Notes under the pieces: model-generated | Seen by the model: the letters and a program-made list of their open reading frames with translations, nothing else | The model's database searches: none | Told to the model about the DNA's origin: nothing | Shown: positions 26,236 to 34,527 of the stretch, in pieces | Layout: each line of letters opens with the position of its first letter | Position numbering within the stretch: the first letter of the stretch is position 1 | Source: Weissella ceti | GTDB taxonomy: Bacteria > Bacillota > Bacilli > Lactobacillales > Lactobacillaceae | NCBI RefSeq assembly: GCF_018394055.1 | Contig: NZ_CP074441.1 | Coordinates: 992,001 to 1,056,000 of the forward strand | DNA length: 64,000 nt | Direction: 5' to 3' | Program-made: the position numbers and the translations under genes

Positions 26236-27771
26236 CTACTTAGAACCTTCTAGCTCTTGCACGATACGCTGTGCAATTGCCCAGTCATTTTCGTATGGTG
26301 TATCAACACCACCGATCTTTTGGTATTCATCCAAGCCCTTACCGGCCAAAATCACAACATCATTTTGACCAGCTGCGGAAATGGCAGCTGAAATTGCCTT
26401 AGTACGATCAAATTCGCGATGAACAATTACCTTTGGATCAGTAATCGCTGCTTGAATTTCATCCGCAATGTCTTCTGGCTTTTCAAATTGAGGATCATCA
26501 CTTGTTAGGTAGACTTCATCTGCCCCTTCGTTAACCGCTTGTCCAATACCAGGTCGACGAGATTCACCCTTATTACCAGGTGCTCCCACGACGATACTCA
26601 AATGCTCAACGCTTTCGTTTGTCTTGGCAAATTGTAGCAAAGCTGCCACTGAGGCATAGTTGTGTGCGTAATCAACATAGATGGTTCCGTGTTCAGCAGT
26701 CGTCAAAACTTGCATACGACCTGGAATCTTCACGATTTCCAAAGCATCATGCATGGCGTCAGCATCAGCCCCAACGAGACGTGTTGCTAACATTGCCGCC
26801 ACAGCATTTCCTTGATTGAAATCACCCGGCATATCCAACTTGAAGTCACCATCAATCTTTAGTGATTGTGCTTGTGGCCCAACCAAGTTAACGGCAAATT
26901 CACTACCTTGTAAGTTTTCTTCAATAGTACTGTAGCTAACATCAACACCGAAGCCTTGGTCGTCGCTTTCACGTCCGTACAACCAAACACCGTCACGTGG
27001 AATAAATTCAGCAGTATGTGTCACAACATCTTCAAAGTAAGCTGAGTCTGCATTGATAACTGCTTGATCTGAATGTTCAAGTAACATCTCTTTGCACATC
27101 AAGTATTCTTCGAAGCTTGCATGTTCATTAGGACCAATATGGTCTTCGCTAATATTCAAGAACACACCTACGTTAAAACGTAATCCATAAACACGGTCTA
27201 ACTTGTAAGCTTGTGATGACACTTCCATTACCATGTGTGTCATCTTATTATCCACAGCTTCACGCATCCAACGGAATAGATCTACGGATTCTGGTGTTGT
27301 TAGTGTCGCACGGTAATGATTTTCTGCTTGATTACCTGTAATTACTTCTAGAGTTGAAGACAAAGCAACACGGTCACCTGTGGCCTGCTTTAGAATTTCA
27401 TAGGCCATGTAAGTTGAAGATGTCTTTCCCTTAGTTCCAGTAATTCCAATCAAGCTCAACTTTTGTTGTGGGTACTCATAAAAAGCCATACTTAGAATAC
27501 TCATAGCTGGCATCACTTCATCAACGGTCCAAGTTGGTAACGTTGTATCGTGAGCAAATCCCACTGGCGCCACAATACCTTGGACACCCTTTGCAATTGC
27601 ATCAGTTAAGTATTCAGGTTTGAAGTTTCCTTTGATAAACAACAAAGTGCCTGGTTGTACGTCCTTTGAGTTATAAGCTAAATGCGTAAATGCACCCTTA
27701 AAATCTGGCGCAGCTTGTAATAGATATTCATCTGTAAGTAAATTGGTAATTTGTTCTGACGTTAGTTGCAT
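26236..27771 (-). CDS. murE: UDP-MurNAc-tripeptide synthetase, L-lysine-adding MurE
   Basis: Adds the third residue to UDP-MurNAc-L-Ala-D-Glu in peptidoglycan precursor synthesis. The 511 residues carry the Mur ligase P-loop GITGTKGKTS (about 112-121), the central TTPESVDLFRWM region and the C-terminal domain. At the amino-acid selectivity loop it reads SDDPQFEKPEDIA, not the DNPR of diaminopimelate ligases, which points to L-lysine as in most lactic cocci and Weissella. The start follows GAGAGGAAAGCAA, 20 bases past the stop of the Ham1-like gene. It ends a folC-like, Ham1-like, murE operon. No terminator is obvious. Confidence 0.9.
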   Translation of the reverse strand: MQLTSEQITNLLTDEYLLQAAPDFKGAFTHLAYNSKDVQPGTLLFIKGNFKPEYLTDAIAKGVQGIVAPVGFAHDTTLPTWTVDEVMPAMSILSMAFYEYPQQKLSLIGITGTKGKTSSTYMAYEILKQATGDRVALSSTLEVITGNQAENHYRATLTTPESVDLFRWMREAVDNKMTHMVMEVSSQAYKLDRVYGLRFNVGVFLNISEDHIGPNEHASFEEYLMCKEMLLEHSDQAVINADSAYFEDVVTHTAEFIPRDGVWLYGRESDDQGFGVDVSYSTIEENLQGSEFAVNLVGPQAQSLKIDGDFKLDMPGDFNQGNAVAAMLATRLVGADADAMHDALEIVKIPGRMQVLTTAEHGTIYVDYAHNYASVAALLQFAKTNESVEHLSIVVGAPGNKGESRRPGIGQAVNEGADEVYLTSDDPQFEKPEDIADEIQAAITDPKVIVHREFDRTKAISAAISAAGQNDVVILAGKGLDEYQKIGGVDTPYENDWAIAQRIVQELEGSK

Positions 27772-27791
27772 TTGCTTTCCTCTCGTTATCT

Positions 27792-28385
27792 TTATATGTT
27801 TGCTAATTTCTTCAATAATACTTGTGCGGCACGCCCACGGTGTGCGTAATCAATACGCTCTGACAGAGGCATCTCACCTAGCGTCTGCCCTGTCTCAGTC
27901 ACCATTAACGCATCAATGCCATTGTCACTACGTGCTGCTTCTGCGATGGCAATACCACCTGTTTGGACAACATCTACCCGTTCTCCTTCAGGCGTAATCA
28001 AATAAAAATTAGCTTGCAGGTAACCAGCACGATCAACACCTGCTGGTAATTGCGCCAAAATGTAGTCATTGATTTCTTCGTTACCTGATAATTGATGCGC
28101 TTTAAATTCACGCATTGTTGTGACCCCAAAATGTTCAGGGATACTTGGAATAAACAAGGCAGAATCGTCAGCCAAGATATATTCATCCGGTAAAATCGCA
28201 TGCACTGTTTCGGCCTTCATTTGCATATTATACGCCATGTCGGTCTCTGATTCGGCAGGGAAACTAATCTGTTCATGCAAATCGCGATAATTAATCACTT
28301 CTTGTCCTAATAAATCAAAGTACGCAATCATTTCAGCTGTTTTGTGTGAATTGTTAGACGCAACTACTAACCGTTTATTAGTCAT
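27792..28385 (-). CDS. Ham1/RdgB-like nucleotide pyrophosphatase, divergent
   Basis: 197 residues, related to non-canonical purine NTP pyrophosphatases that hydrolyse XTP and dITP. The N-terminal VASNNSHKTAEM corresponds to the nucleotide-binding SNNxxK motif, and ADDSALFI to the catalytic DDSGL. The usual PGVYSARYAG segment is replaced by FGVTTMREFKAHQ, and GFGYDP by a GIDALMV stretch, while the final HRGRA is kept. It is therefore a divergent member, and the usual substrate is not certain. The ATG at 28385 overlaps the stop of the folC-like gene by 8 bases; a TTG three bases earlier is the only alternative. It is co-transcribed with folC-like and murE. Confidence 0.7.
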   Translation of the reverse strand: MTNKRLVVASNNSHKTAEMIAYFDLLGQEVINYRDLHEQISFPAESETDMAYNMQMKAETVHAILPDEYILADDSALFIPSIPEHFGVTTMREFKAHQLSGNEEINDYILAQLPAGVDRAGYLQANFYLITPEGERVDVVQTGGIAIAEAARSDNGIDALMVTETGQTLGEMPLSERIDYAHRGRAAQVLLKKLANI

Positions 28386-29691
28386 CAAATGTTAGTCCTT
28401 CCTTATTAATCGCCCGTAGTGTATACAATGAACCAGTCACAATAATCATGCGTTTCGTATCACGGCGTGCACGACGAGCTAAATTAATCGCCGCCGTGGA
28501 ATCATCCGCAACTTCGACGTTAACATTACTTTGCATCACAATTTTAGCTGCTAGTTCATCCGCATGCATTCCTGCATGGTGGGCTGGTGTAACGGCGATC
28601 ACTTGATCTGTCACTGGTAATACCATATCTAGAATTTCACGCCAATTTTCATCTTTACGTAGGCCAAGAACAAAAATCGGCTTTGCTTGTAGATGCCATG
28701 ATTTTACAGAACTTAGCAAGTGTTCCATCGTGGTTACTGAATCTGCTCCATCAAACAAGATATCGTGCTCAGCATCATAAGTCATGTGCCCTGATACCTT
28801 CAAATGAGCCAATGCTTCTGCAATGTTAACCATTGAGATATGCGCACCATTTTCTTGTAGATATCCAATAATCTGTAGTACATTGGATAGATTTTTTAAA
28901 TGGTCACTTCCCACGACGCTCAATCGCATTTCAACGTCATCGTTTAGTTTCAAAACCATCCCCTTAGAATCCGTCTTCATCAACGTCATCTTTGGTCGAC
29001 TAGAATACCAAGTAGCACCCTTTGCTTCAGTCACTTCTTTCAAGACGCGTGAAATTTCATGGTCTTGCCCAGGCATATTGACAACCACAGCACCTGGCTT
29101 AATTGCGCCACTTTTATCTGCTGCAATTGACGCCAAACTATTACTTTGTGGCGTTTGCCCAGCTTTGTAGTCGTAATCAATGTGCGTAAACGCAACTAAC
29201 AAGGGATTTGAAATAGCATTAGTCGGATCACAGGTACCATCCATGCCACCTTCCAAAACCACAAACTTAACTTCTTCACGTCGGAAATGATCAATTGAAA
29301 TCAAGAACCACCATTCAAATCGGCTCAGTGTGTTAATGTCGCCACCGTGCCGCTTCAATTCTACTGAAATGCGTTGAAAACTACGAACAAATTGTTCTTT
29401 CGTAATTGGCTCATTATCAACCAAGATCATGTCACAATCGTCCATAATGGCTGGCGTAGTGAAACGTCCAGTTTTGTAATTCGCTGCGTTCAAAATCTCT
29501 GCAGTCATGGCTCCAGTGGCGCGTTTTCCGTCGGTTCCGACAATGTGAATGAAACGTAGTTTTTCATCTGGGCGGCCAATCCAATCAATAACTTCTCGTA
29601 AAATATGCCAACGCTCTTGGTCACCAATATGTGCACCTTCATGGCGATCCATCTGTTGATTGATTTGCTCATATAAATCATTGAATGACAT
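28378..29691 (-). CDS. FolC-like Mur ligase family protein, divergent P-loop
   Basis: 437 residues with the fold of folylpolyglutamate synthase. Several hallmarks are altered. The P-loop reads GTDGKRATG in place of GTNGKGS, so the Ser/Thr after the Lys is shifted or missing. The TSPHLxxxxER loop is replaced by TTPAIMDDCDMI. GLGGRLDATN reads GMDGTCDPTN. The lysine of AADKSGAIKPG, carbamylated in the family, is kept. It could be a folate synthase with relaxed sequence or a ligase for another substrate. The start at 29691 is preceded by a weak GGAAG-type site. It heads an operon with the Ham1-like gene and murE. Confidence 0.65.
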   Translation of the reverse strand: MSFNDLYEQINQQMDRHEGAHIGDQERWHILREVIDWIGRPDEKLRFIHIVGTDGKRATGAMTAEILNAANYKTGRFTTPAIMDDCDMILVDNEPITKEQFVRSFQRISVELKRHGGDINTLSRFEWWFLISIDHFRREEVKFVVLEGGMDGTCDPTNAISNPLLVAFTHIDYDYKAGQTPQSNSLASIAADKSGAIKPGAVVVNMPGQDHEISRVLKEVTEAKGATWYSSRPKMTLMKTDSKGMVLKLNDDVEMRLSVVGSDHLKNLSNVLQIIGYLQENGAHISMVNIAEALAHLKVSGHMTYDAEHDILFDGADSVTTMEHLLSSVKSWHLQAKPIFVLGLRKDENWREILDMVLPVTDQVIAVTPAHHAGMHADELAAKIVMQSNVNVEVADDSTAAINLARRARRDTKRMIIVTGSLYTLRAINKEGLTFDD

Positions 29692-29762
29692 ACGTTGGCC
29701 TCACTTTCTTCCGTCTATAATATGCTTATTTTACCACAAATTTGACCAGTCGATTTGTATCT

Positions 29763-29792
29763 TTGCGCTTTCAAATAGTTGTGTGCTATAAT
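29763..29792 (+). promoter_or_regulatory. Promoter of the small RNA, consensus extended -10
   Basis: TGC followed by TATAAT (29787-29792) is a consensus extended -10. A weak -35 TTGCGC (29763-29768) lies 18 bases upstream. The predicted first base is about 29799. Confidence 0.7.
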
Positions 29793-29798
29793 TTATTT

Positions 29799-29868
29799 AC
29801 GAATTGATGTAGGGGATGTCTCCTACTCTTAAACCACTCTGGAATAGACGCCAAAGTGGTTTTTATTT
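29799..29868 (+). ncRNA. Candidate antisense RNA (antitoxin-like), about 65-70 nt
   Basis: Starts about 7 bases past TATAAT and ends at a terminator whose stem AAACCACT (29831-29838) / AGTGGTTT (29855-29862) is followed by U-rich sequence. A first hairpin, GTAGGGG/CTCCTAC, lies at 29809-29826. Its 5' end ACGAATTGATG is the exact complement of codons 2-5 of the peptide downstream (29943-29953), its CTCCT is complementary to the peptide's Shine-Dalgarno, and its terminator loop (ATAGACG, CGCCAAA) is complementary to the peptide's leader. The order of these segments is antiparallel, as needed for one extended duplex. No transcript is proven; it may also be the leader of a read-through mRNA. Confidence 0.55.
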
Positions 29869-29921
29869 TGCTCAAATTCAGGTGTACTCGTTTTTGGCGC
29901 CACGTCTATAAAAGGCGCTAG

Positions 29922-29937
29922 AGAGGAGGCCTCCTCT
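29922..29937 (+). promoter_or_regulatory. Perfect 16-bp palindrome enclosing the Shine-Dalgarno
   Basis: AGAGGAGGCCTCCTCT. The AGGAGG at 29924-29929 is the only ribosome site for the ATG at 29940 (10-base spacing), so an 8-bp self-paired form, or pairing with another RNA molecule, would hide it. Confidence 0.65.
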
Positions 29938-29939
29938 AA

Positions 29940-30044
29940 ATGCATCAATTCGTATTAGCAGTGTTTACTGCATTTTTGTCAATGATTGTCTCGGTGGCAA
30001 CACCATTCTTAATTGACTATATTAAAGACTATTTGCGCAAGTAG
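29940..30044 (+). CDS. 34-residue hydrophobic peptide, candidate type I toxin
   Basis: The peptide starts MHQFVLAVFTAFLSMIV and ends LIDYIKDYLRK. It has one membrane-spanning hydrophobic stretch (about residues 4-25) broken by a Pro at 22, and a charged, amphipathic C-terminus. That architecture is shared by Fst, Ldr, TxpA and similar membrane-acting toxins, though it does not match any of their sequence motifs closely. It has AGGAGG at good spacing, and a terminator follows 16 bases after the stop. Translation looks tightly controlled. The gene is too short for usual gene calling. Toxicity is inference. Confidence 0.55.
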   Translation: MHQFVLAVFTAFLSMIVSVATPFLIDYIKDYLRK

Positions 30045-30060
30045 TATATTCTTTAATTTA

Positions 30061-30093
30061 AAAGGCTCAATCATTCGTGGTTGAGTCTTTTTT
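30061..30093 (+). terminator. Terminator of the small peptide gene
   Basis: AAAGGCTCAA (30061-30070) pairs with TTGAGTCTTT (30081-30090), one G-U pair, followed by T residues to 30093. Confidence 0.85.
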
Positions 30094-30196
30094 AGTATAG
30101 TTATATCGTTCGTTACCTACACTATTTCTAAATGGCATCCACTTTTAATCGCTCCCCTAAACACATACCAACCTTCTCATAAAGAATTAAGACAAA

Positions 30197-30232
30197 GAAA
30201 AAGCATGATAAGTTTCCTTATCATGCTTTTTG
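30197..30232. terminator. Bidirectional terminator after dagK
   Basis: AAGCATGATAAG (30201-30212) and CTTATCATGCTT (30217-30228) form a perfect 12-bp stem with a four-base loop, flanked by A and T runs. Confidence 0.88.
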
Positions 30233-30234
30233 CT

Positions 30235-31206
30235 TTAATCATTCACTTTGGTATCAATTTCAATGATATCTTGCGTGAATGGATTCTTTTCAATGTTTTC
30301 GTCAATCCCTGTAACCATTGTTAGCAAGGCACGGTGATTAACAAATGTCATGGGCGCGTCGCCACCATACTCACCATCCAAGTTAATTGGAATTGGGGCA
30401 TCATTTTCAGGCAAAGGCGTAATCTTAACCTTCGATGACTTTACATATAGCAGGTTGTCGTCATCAACGTGCTTACCTTGGAACGCTTCTTTAACTAATA
30501 CGAGTAATTCATTTAGCTTGGTTGTTTTCACGACAAGCAGTGTGAAATTACCATCATCTAGTTGTGCATCTGGCACTAATTGCTCAAACCCTCCAACTGA
30601 ATTCGTCAAAGCTAGCAAAAACATTGAAGCTGGGCCACGGTAAACACCATCGTCATATTCAACTTCAATATCCATTTGATGTGACTGTGGTAACATTTCT
30701 GCTGCCTTAACCACATAAGCTAGATAACCATACATTGATTTTTGCTTTGAGGGTACGGAATATGTCAATTCAGATAATGAACCACCAGCGGCGATATTTA
30801 CAAAGTAATTGTCATTGGCCATTCCAATGTCCATGCGGGCTGCACGACCTTTTAGAATAACTTCCGCTGCTTCCAGTGGGCTATCACGTGGAATGTGCAA
30901 TGCACGTGCATAGTCATTCGTTGTTCCAGCTGGGATAACTGCTAACATTGGTGGATTATCCAATGCCGCAACCCCATTCACCACTTCATTGATTGTGCCG
31001 TCTCCACCAGCTGCGACGATTAATTCGAAACCATCTTGAGCTGCACGAAGCGCTTCATCTTGTGCTGAGTTTTCTTCAGGCGTAGTCGCAAATGCACTGG
31101 TCTCATACCCTGCAGATTCATACACATTTAAAATATCAACTAGGTCTCGGCGAATCGCTTCGCGTCCTGAAGTTGGATTATAAATAATTCGTGCTCGCTT
31201 CGTCAT
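30235..31206 (-). CDS. dagK: Diacylglycerol kinase, DagK/YegS family lipid kinase
   Basis: Phosphorylates diacylglycerol to phosphatidic acid, recycling lipid released during lipoteichoic acid synthesis. The 323 residues hold the family's NPTSGREA opening, the nucleotide-binding AAGGDGTINEVVNG (about 66-79) and PAGTTNDYARAL (about 95-106), and the C-terminal LDGE region. The start follows AAGGAGAACG. It comes 68 bases after gatB in the same direction, matching the gatCAB-dagK order common in Firmicutes, and ends at a bidirectional terminator. Confidence 0.92.
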   Translation of the reverse strand: MTKRARIIYNPTSGREAIRRDLVDILNVYESAGYETSAFATTPEENSAQDEALRAAQDGFELIVAAGGDGTINEVVNGVAALDNPPMLAVIPAGTTNDYARALHIPRDSPLEAAEVILKGRAARMDIGMANDNYFVNIAAGGSLSELTYSVPSKQKSMYGYLAYVVKAAEMLPQSHQMDIEVEYDDGVYRGPASMFLLALTNSVGGFEQLVPDAQLDDGNFTLLVVKTTKLNELLVLVKEAFQGKHVDDDNLLYVKSSKVKITPLPENDAPIPINLDGEYGGDAPMTFVNHRALLTMVTGIDENIEKNPFTQDIIEIDTKVND

Positions 31207-31274
31207 ACTCGTTCTCCTTAATCATCAGTTTTAACTGATTGTCTTATCAACAAGTATACGAACCAGACCTTAAA

Positions 31275-32720
31275 TTAATCTGGCTTACGTGCTGACAATT
31301 CGCTCATCAAGATATCATTCACAACATTAGGGTTGGCATTTCCCTTAGTAGCCTTCATGATTTGTCCAACCAAGAAGCCAACCGCACGATCCTTACCGTT
31401 GTGGAAATCTTCGATTGATTGTTCGTTAGCATCCAAGATACCCGCAATAATTGGTGTCAATTCAGCTGGATCTGACATTTGCTTCAAACCATTTGCTTCA
31501 ACGAATTCAACTGGGTTTTCACCCTTTGTAATCGCTGTGAAGACACGCTTAGCCATCTTAGTTGAGATAGTACCATCATCAATCAAGTTGATCATTTGTG
31601 CCAAGTGCGCAGGTGTCAACGCAGTTTCTTGAAGGTCCAATTGCTTTTCGTTCAAGTAGGCGTTAACGTCACCCATCAAGTAGTTGGCAGCACGCTTAGC
31701 GTTAGCCCCTTCAGCAACAGTTGCGTCAAAGAAGTTTGCCATTTCAAGTGTTTGTGTCAACACTTCTGAGTCGTAAGCTTCTAGTCCCAAGTCGTTGACG
31801 TAGTGTGCACGGCGAGCTGGTGCTGATTCAGGCAACTTGTCCGCAACTTCAGCCAACCAAGCATCTGTCACATGAACAGGTGCCAAATCAGGTTCTGGGA
31901 AGTAACGGTAGTCATCTGCTGTTTCCTTTTCACGCATCAAGATTGTTTCACCAGTAGATTCATCAAAACGACGTGTTTGTTGCTTGATTGTTCCACCAGC
32001 CATGTAAATCTTTGCTTGACGGTTTTCTTCGAAAATCAATCCCTTACGGACATAGTTGAATGAGTTCAAGTTCTTCAATTCAACCTTAGTCCCGTATTCC
32101 TTTGATCCGACTGGACGGATTGAGATGTTCGCGTCAACACGCATTGATCCTTCTTGCATCTTAACGTCTGAAATGCCAGTAAATTGGATTGCTTGACGCA
32201 AAGCTTCTAGGTAAGCATATGCTTCATCTGGTGTGTGCAAGTCAGGTGCACCAACGATTTCAATCAATGGTGTTCCTTGACGGTTCAAGTCAACGTATGA
32301 GTAACCATCATCCGCGTGAGTGTTCTTACCTGCGTCTTCTTCGACGTGCATTTCAGTAATTCCAACACGCTTAGTTTCACCATCAATCACGATATCCAAC
32401 CAACCGTTTTGTCCAATTGGTGTTTGGCTTTGTGTGATTTGGTAAGCCTTTGGATTGTCTGGGTAGAAGTAGTTCTTACGATCCCAAGTTAGGTCACGTG
32501 TCACTTCAGCGTTCAAAGCTGTTGCAGCCATCATTCCAGCTTCCAAGGCTCCTTGGTTCGCTGATGGCAAGACACCTGGGTAACCCCAGTCAATCACGTT
32601 TGTGTTTTGGTTAGCGTCCGCACCATATTGCACTGGTGATGGTGACATGGCCTTTGAGTTTGTCTTCAACTCAACGTGGACTTCAAGTCCGATAGTTGTT
32701 TCAAAATTTGGCACAGCCAT
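31275..32720 (-). CDS. gatB: Asp/Glu-tRNA amidotransferase subunit B
   Basis: Subunit B of the GatCAB enzyme that converts misacylated Glu-tRNA-Gln (and Asp-tRNA-Asn) to Gln-tRNA-Gln and Asn-tRNA-Asn. The 481 residues begin with [12 protein letters not shown], carry the DWGYPGVLP and EEDAGKNTH catalytic-cradle motifs, and end with the helical YqeY-like tail that binds tRNA. It overlaps the gatA stop by one base. The set gatC-gatA-gatB is complete and ordered. Confidence 0.97.
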   Translation of the reverse strand: MAVPNFETTIGLEVHVELKTNSKAMSPSPVQYGADANQNTNVIDWGYPGVLPSANQGALEAGMMAATALNAEVTRDLTWDRKNYFYPDNPKAYQITQSQTPIGQNGWLDIVIDGETKRVGITEMHVEEDAGKNTHADDGYSYVDLNRQGTPLIEIVGAPDLHTPDEAYAYLEALRQAIQFTGISDVKMQEGSMRVDANISIRPVGSKEYGTKVELKNLNSFNYVRKGLIFEENRQAKIYMAGGTIKQQTRRFDESTGETILMREKETADDYRYFPEPDLAPVHVTDAWLAEVADKLPESAPARRAHYVNDLGLEAYDSEVLTQTLEMANFFDATVAEGANAKRAANYLMGDVNAYLNEKQLDLQETALTPAHLAQMINLIDDGTISTKMAKRVFTAITKGENPVEFVEANGLKQMSDPAELTPIIAGILDANEQSIEDFHNGKDRAVGFLVGQIMKATKGNANPNVVNDILMSELSARKPD

Positions 32721-34177
32721 TAGTTGGCACCTCCTGGTACTTTTTCAAATAGACGAGTTGCTTGTTCAAAAGCATATCCCGCTTGGTAAATCTTTTCTTC
32801 GTTAAATGCATCAGCAATCAATTGCATTCCAACTGGTAATCCATTGCTGAATCCAGCGTTAATTGACATACCTGGCAATCCAGCCATGTTAACTGGGATT
32901 GTCAATGCATCGTTCATGTAAGTTACTTCTGGGTCATCTGGATTTTCACCAAAGTCGTACGCAACACTTGGTGCAGTAGGTCCAACGATCAAGTCGTATT
33001 CAGCAAAGACCTTCTTGAAGTCGTTGGCTAGCAACGTACGTACTTGAGCGGCCTTCTTGTAGAACTTGTCGTATGAACCAGCTGAAAGTGAGTATGTTCC
33101 AAGCATGATACGACGCTTTACTTCATCTCCGAATCCTTCAGAACGGCTCTTAACGTACACTTCTTCAAGGGTCTTAGCTGATTCTGAACGGTAACCGTAA
33201 CGAATACCATCAAAACGTTGTAAGTTTGATGATGCTTCAGCAGAAGCTAGGATGTAGTATGCAGCAACACCGTAACGTGTGTGTGGCAATGAAACAGTAT
33301 CAACTGTTGCTCCTAGTTCCTTCAACTTGTCAATCGCGTTGTGGACAACTTCCTTAACATCTTCATGAATTCCGGCACCAAAGTATTCTTCTGGTACGGC
33401 AATCTTCATGCCAGTTAGGTCCTTGCCAAGGTGGGCAGTGTAATCTGGTACAGCGACGTGTGAGCTTGTTTGATCATTGGCATCATGACCAGCAACGGCA
33501 CCCAAAACATACGCATTGTCCTTAACAGTACGTGTCAAAATTCCTACTTGGTCAAATGATGACGCAAAGGCAATAACACCCCAACGTGATACACGACCGT
33601 AAGTTGGCTTCATTCCAACAATTCCGTTGAAAGCAGCTGGCTGACGGACAGATCCACCAGTGTCAGTTCCCAATGAGTAAGGAACTTGTCCGGCAGCAAC
33701 CGCAACGGCTGATCCACCTGATGACCCACCAGGAACCTTAGTTGTGTCCCAAGCGTTCTTTGTGTTCTTGAAGTATGAAGTTTCAGTTGTTGAACCCATG
33801 GCAAATTCGTCCAAGTTCAACTTACCAACACCAACCGCTCCACGATTTGCCAACATGTCAGTAACAGTTGATTCGTAGATTGGTGTGAAGTTAGCCAACA
33901 TCTTTGACGCAGCAGTTGTCAAAACATTCTTTGTTACGATGTTGTCCTTGATTCCGTAAGGAATACCTGACAAAACGTCATCTACGTCGATTCCCTTAGC
34001 ATCCAATTCACGAGCTTGGGCTAATGCTTCTTCCTTCATCACAGTGATGAACGCACCGAATGTTTCATCAGTTGCGGCGATGTTGTCAAGCGTTGCTTCA
34101 ACAAGTGCTTCAGCAGTGATTTCTTTGTTAACTAGTTGCGCGTGTAGCGTTTCTAGGTCTGTGTTTAAGTAGTTCAT
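32720..34177 (-). CDS. gatA: Asp/Glu-tRNA amidotransferase subunit A
   Basis: Amidase-signature subunit that releases ammonia from glutamine for GatB. The 485 residues carry the Ser-Ser-Lys triad: the Lys in GIPYGIKDN (about 78), the cis-Ser in PGGSSGGSA, and the nucleophile Ser in [12 protein letters not shown] (about 175). One-base overlaps with gatC and gatB indicate tight coupling. Its glutaminase and the GatB kinase/amidase sites are joined by an ammonia channel in the family. Confidence 0.97.
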   Translation of the reverse strand: MNYLNTDLETLHAQLVNKEITAEALVEATLDNIAATDETFGAFITVMKEEALAQARELDAKGIDVDDVLSGIPYGIKDNIVTKNVLTTAASKMLANFTPIYESTVTDMLANRGAVGVGKLNLDEFAMGSTTETSYFKNTKNAWDTTKVPGGSSGGSAVAVAAGQVPYSLGTDTGGSVRQPAAFNGIVGMKPTYGRVSRWGVIAFASSFDQVGILTRTVKDNAYVLGAVAGHDANDQTSSHVAVPDYTAHLGKDLTGMKIAVPEEYFGAGIHEDVKEVVHNAIDKLKELGATVDTVSLPHTRYGVAAYYILASAEASSNLQRFDGIRYGYRSESAKTLEEVYVKSRSEGFGDEVKRRIMLGTYSLSAGSYDKFYKKAAQVRTLLANDFKKVFAEYDLIVGPTAPSVAYDFGENPDDPEVTYMNDALTIPVNMAGLPGMSINAGFSNGLPVGMQLIADAFNEEKIYQAGYAFEQATRLFEKVPGGAN

Positions 34178-34488
34178 TAGTTACTTGCCCCTCCTTCAAG
34201 AATGGCTGGCACCTTAATGTAATCACCCTTACGTTCAGGGGCATTAGCCAATAATTCTTCAGCTTGTTCAGCGTTCACACCTTCATCGGCACGCAATGAC
34301 ATTTGCAAGTCAATTGGGCTGAAAGTTGGCTTCACATCAGTTGTATCAACTGCATCAAGCATTGTCACCACTTCGAAAATCTTATCCAAGTGGTCTGTCA
34401 TAATTTCTGTTTCTTCTGCTGTCAATTCTAGCTTTGATAGAGAGGCAACATTTAGCACTTCGTTAGCGCTCAAGCTTTGTTCACTCAT
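34177..34488 (-). CDS. gatC: Asp/Glu-tRNA amidotransferase subunit C
   Basis: 103-residue subunit that wraps around GatA and GatB and stabilises the complex. It has the typical [13 protein letters not shown] opening and a late [16 protein letters not shown]. The start at 34488 follows AAAGGAGTTACAAAC. It is the first gene of gatC-gatA-gatB-dagK; the upstream rRNA methyltransferase gene ends 39 bases earlier and may share the transcript. Confidence 0.95.
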   Translation of the reverse strand: MSEQSLSANEVLNVASLSKLELTAEETEIMTDHLDKIFEVVTMLDAVDTTDVKPTFSPIDLQMSLRADEGVNAEQAEELLANAPERKGDYIKVPAILEGGASN

Positions 34489-34527
34489 GTTTGTAACTCC
34501 TTTGATATTTTAGTTATTGTATTTCTT

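Larger units (their letters stand above)
29798..29954. repeat. Imperfect inverted duplication spanning small RNA and peptide start
   Basis: The segment 29798-29858 reappears in reverse complement at about 29893-29954. The strongest part is 12 bases with no mismatch (29798-29809 against 29943-29954). It extends through the start codon with a G-U pair, then continues with gaps through the SD region and a TTTGGCG...TCTAT block. Confidence 0.65.
29692..30234. other. 543-base gap holding a small-RNA/small-peptide locus
   Basis: Contains the promoter, short RNA, inverted duplication, 34-residue peptide gene and two terminators described separately. I see nothing supported in 30094-30196. Confidence 0.6.

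Noticed and set aside
29831-29868. Terminator at 29831 as the end of the folC-like operon
   Set aside because: The folC-like gene reads away from it, starting at 29691 on the minus strand; the hairpin serves plus-strand transcription from 29799.
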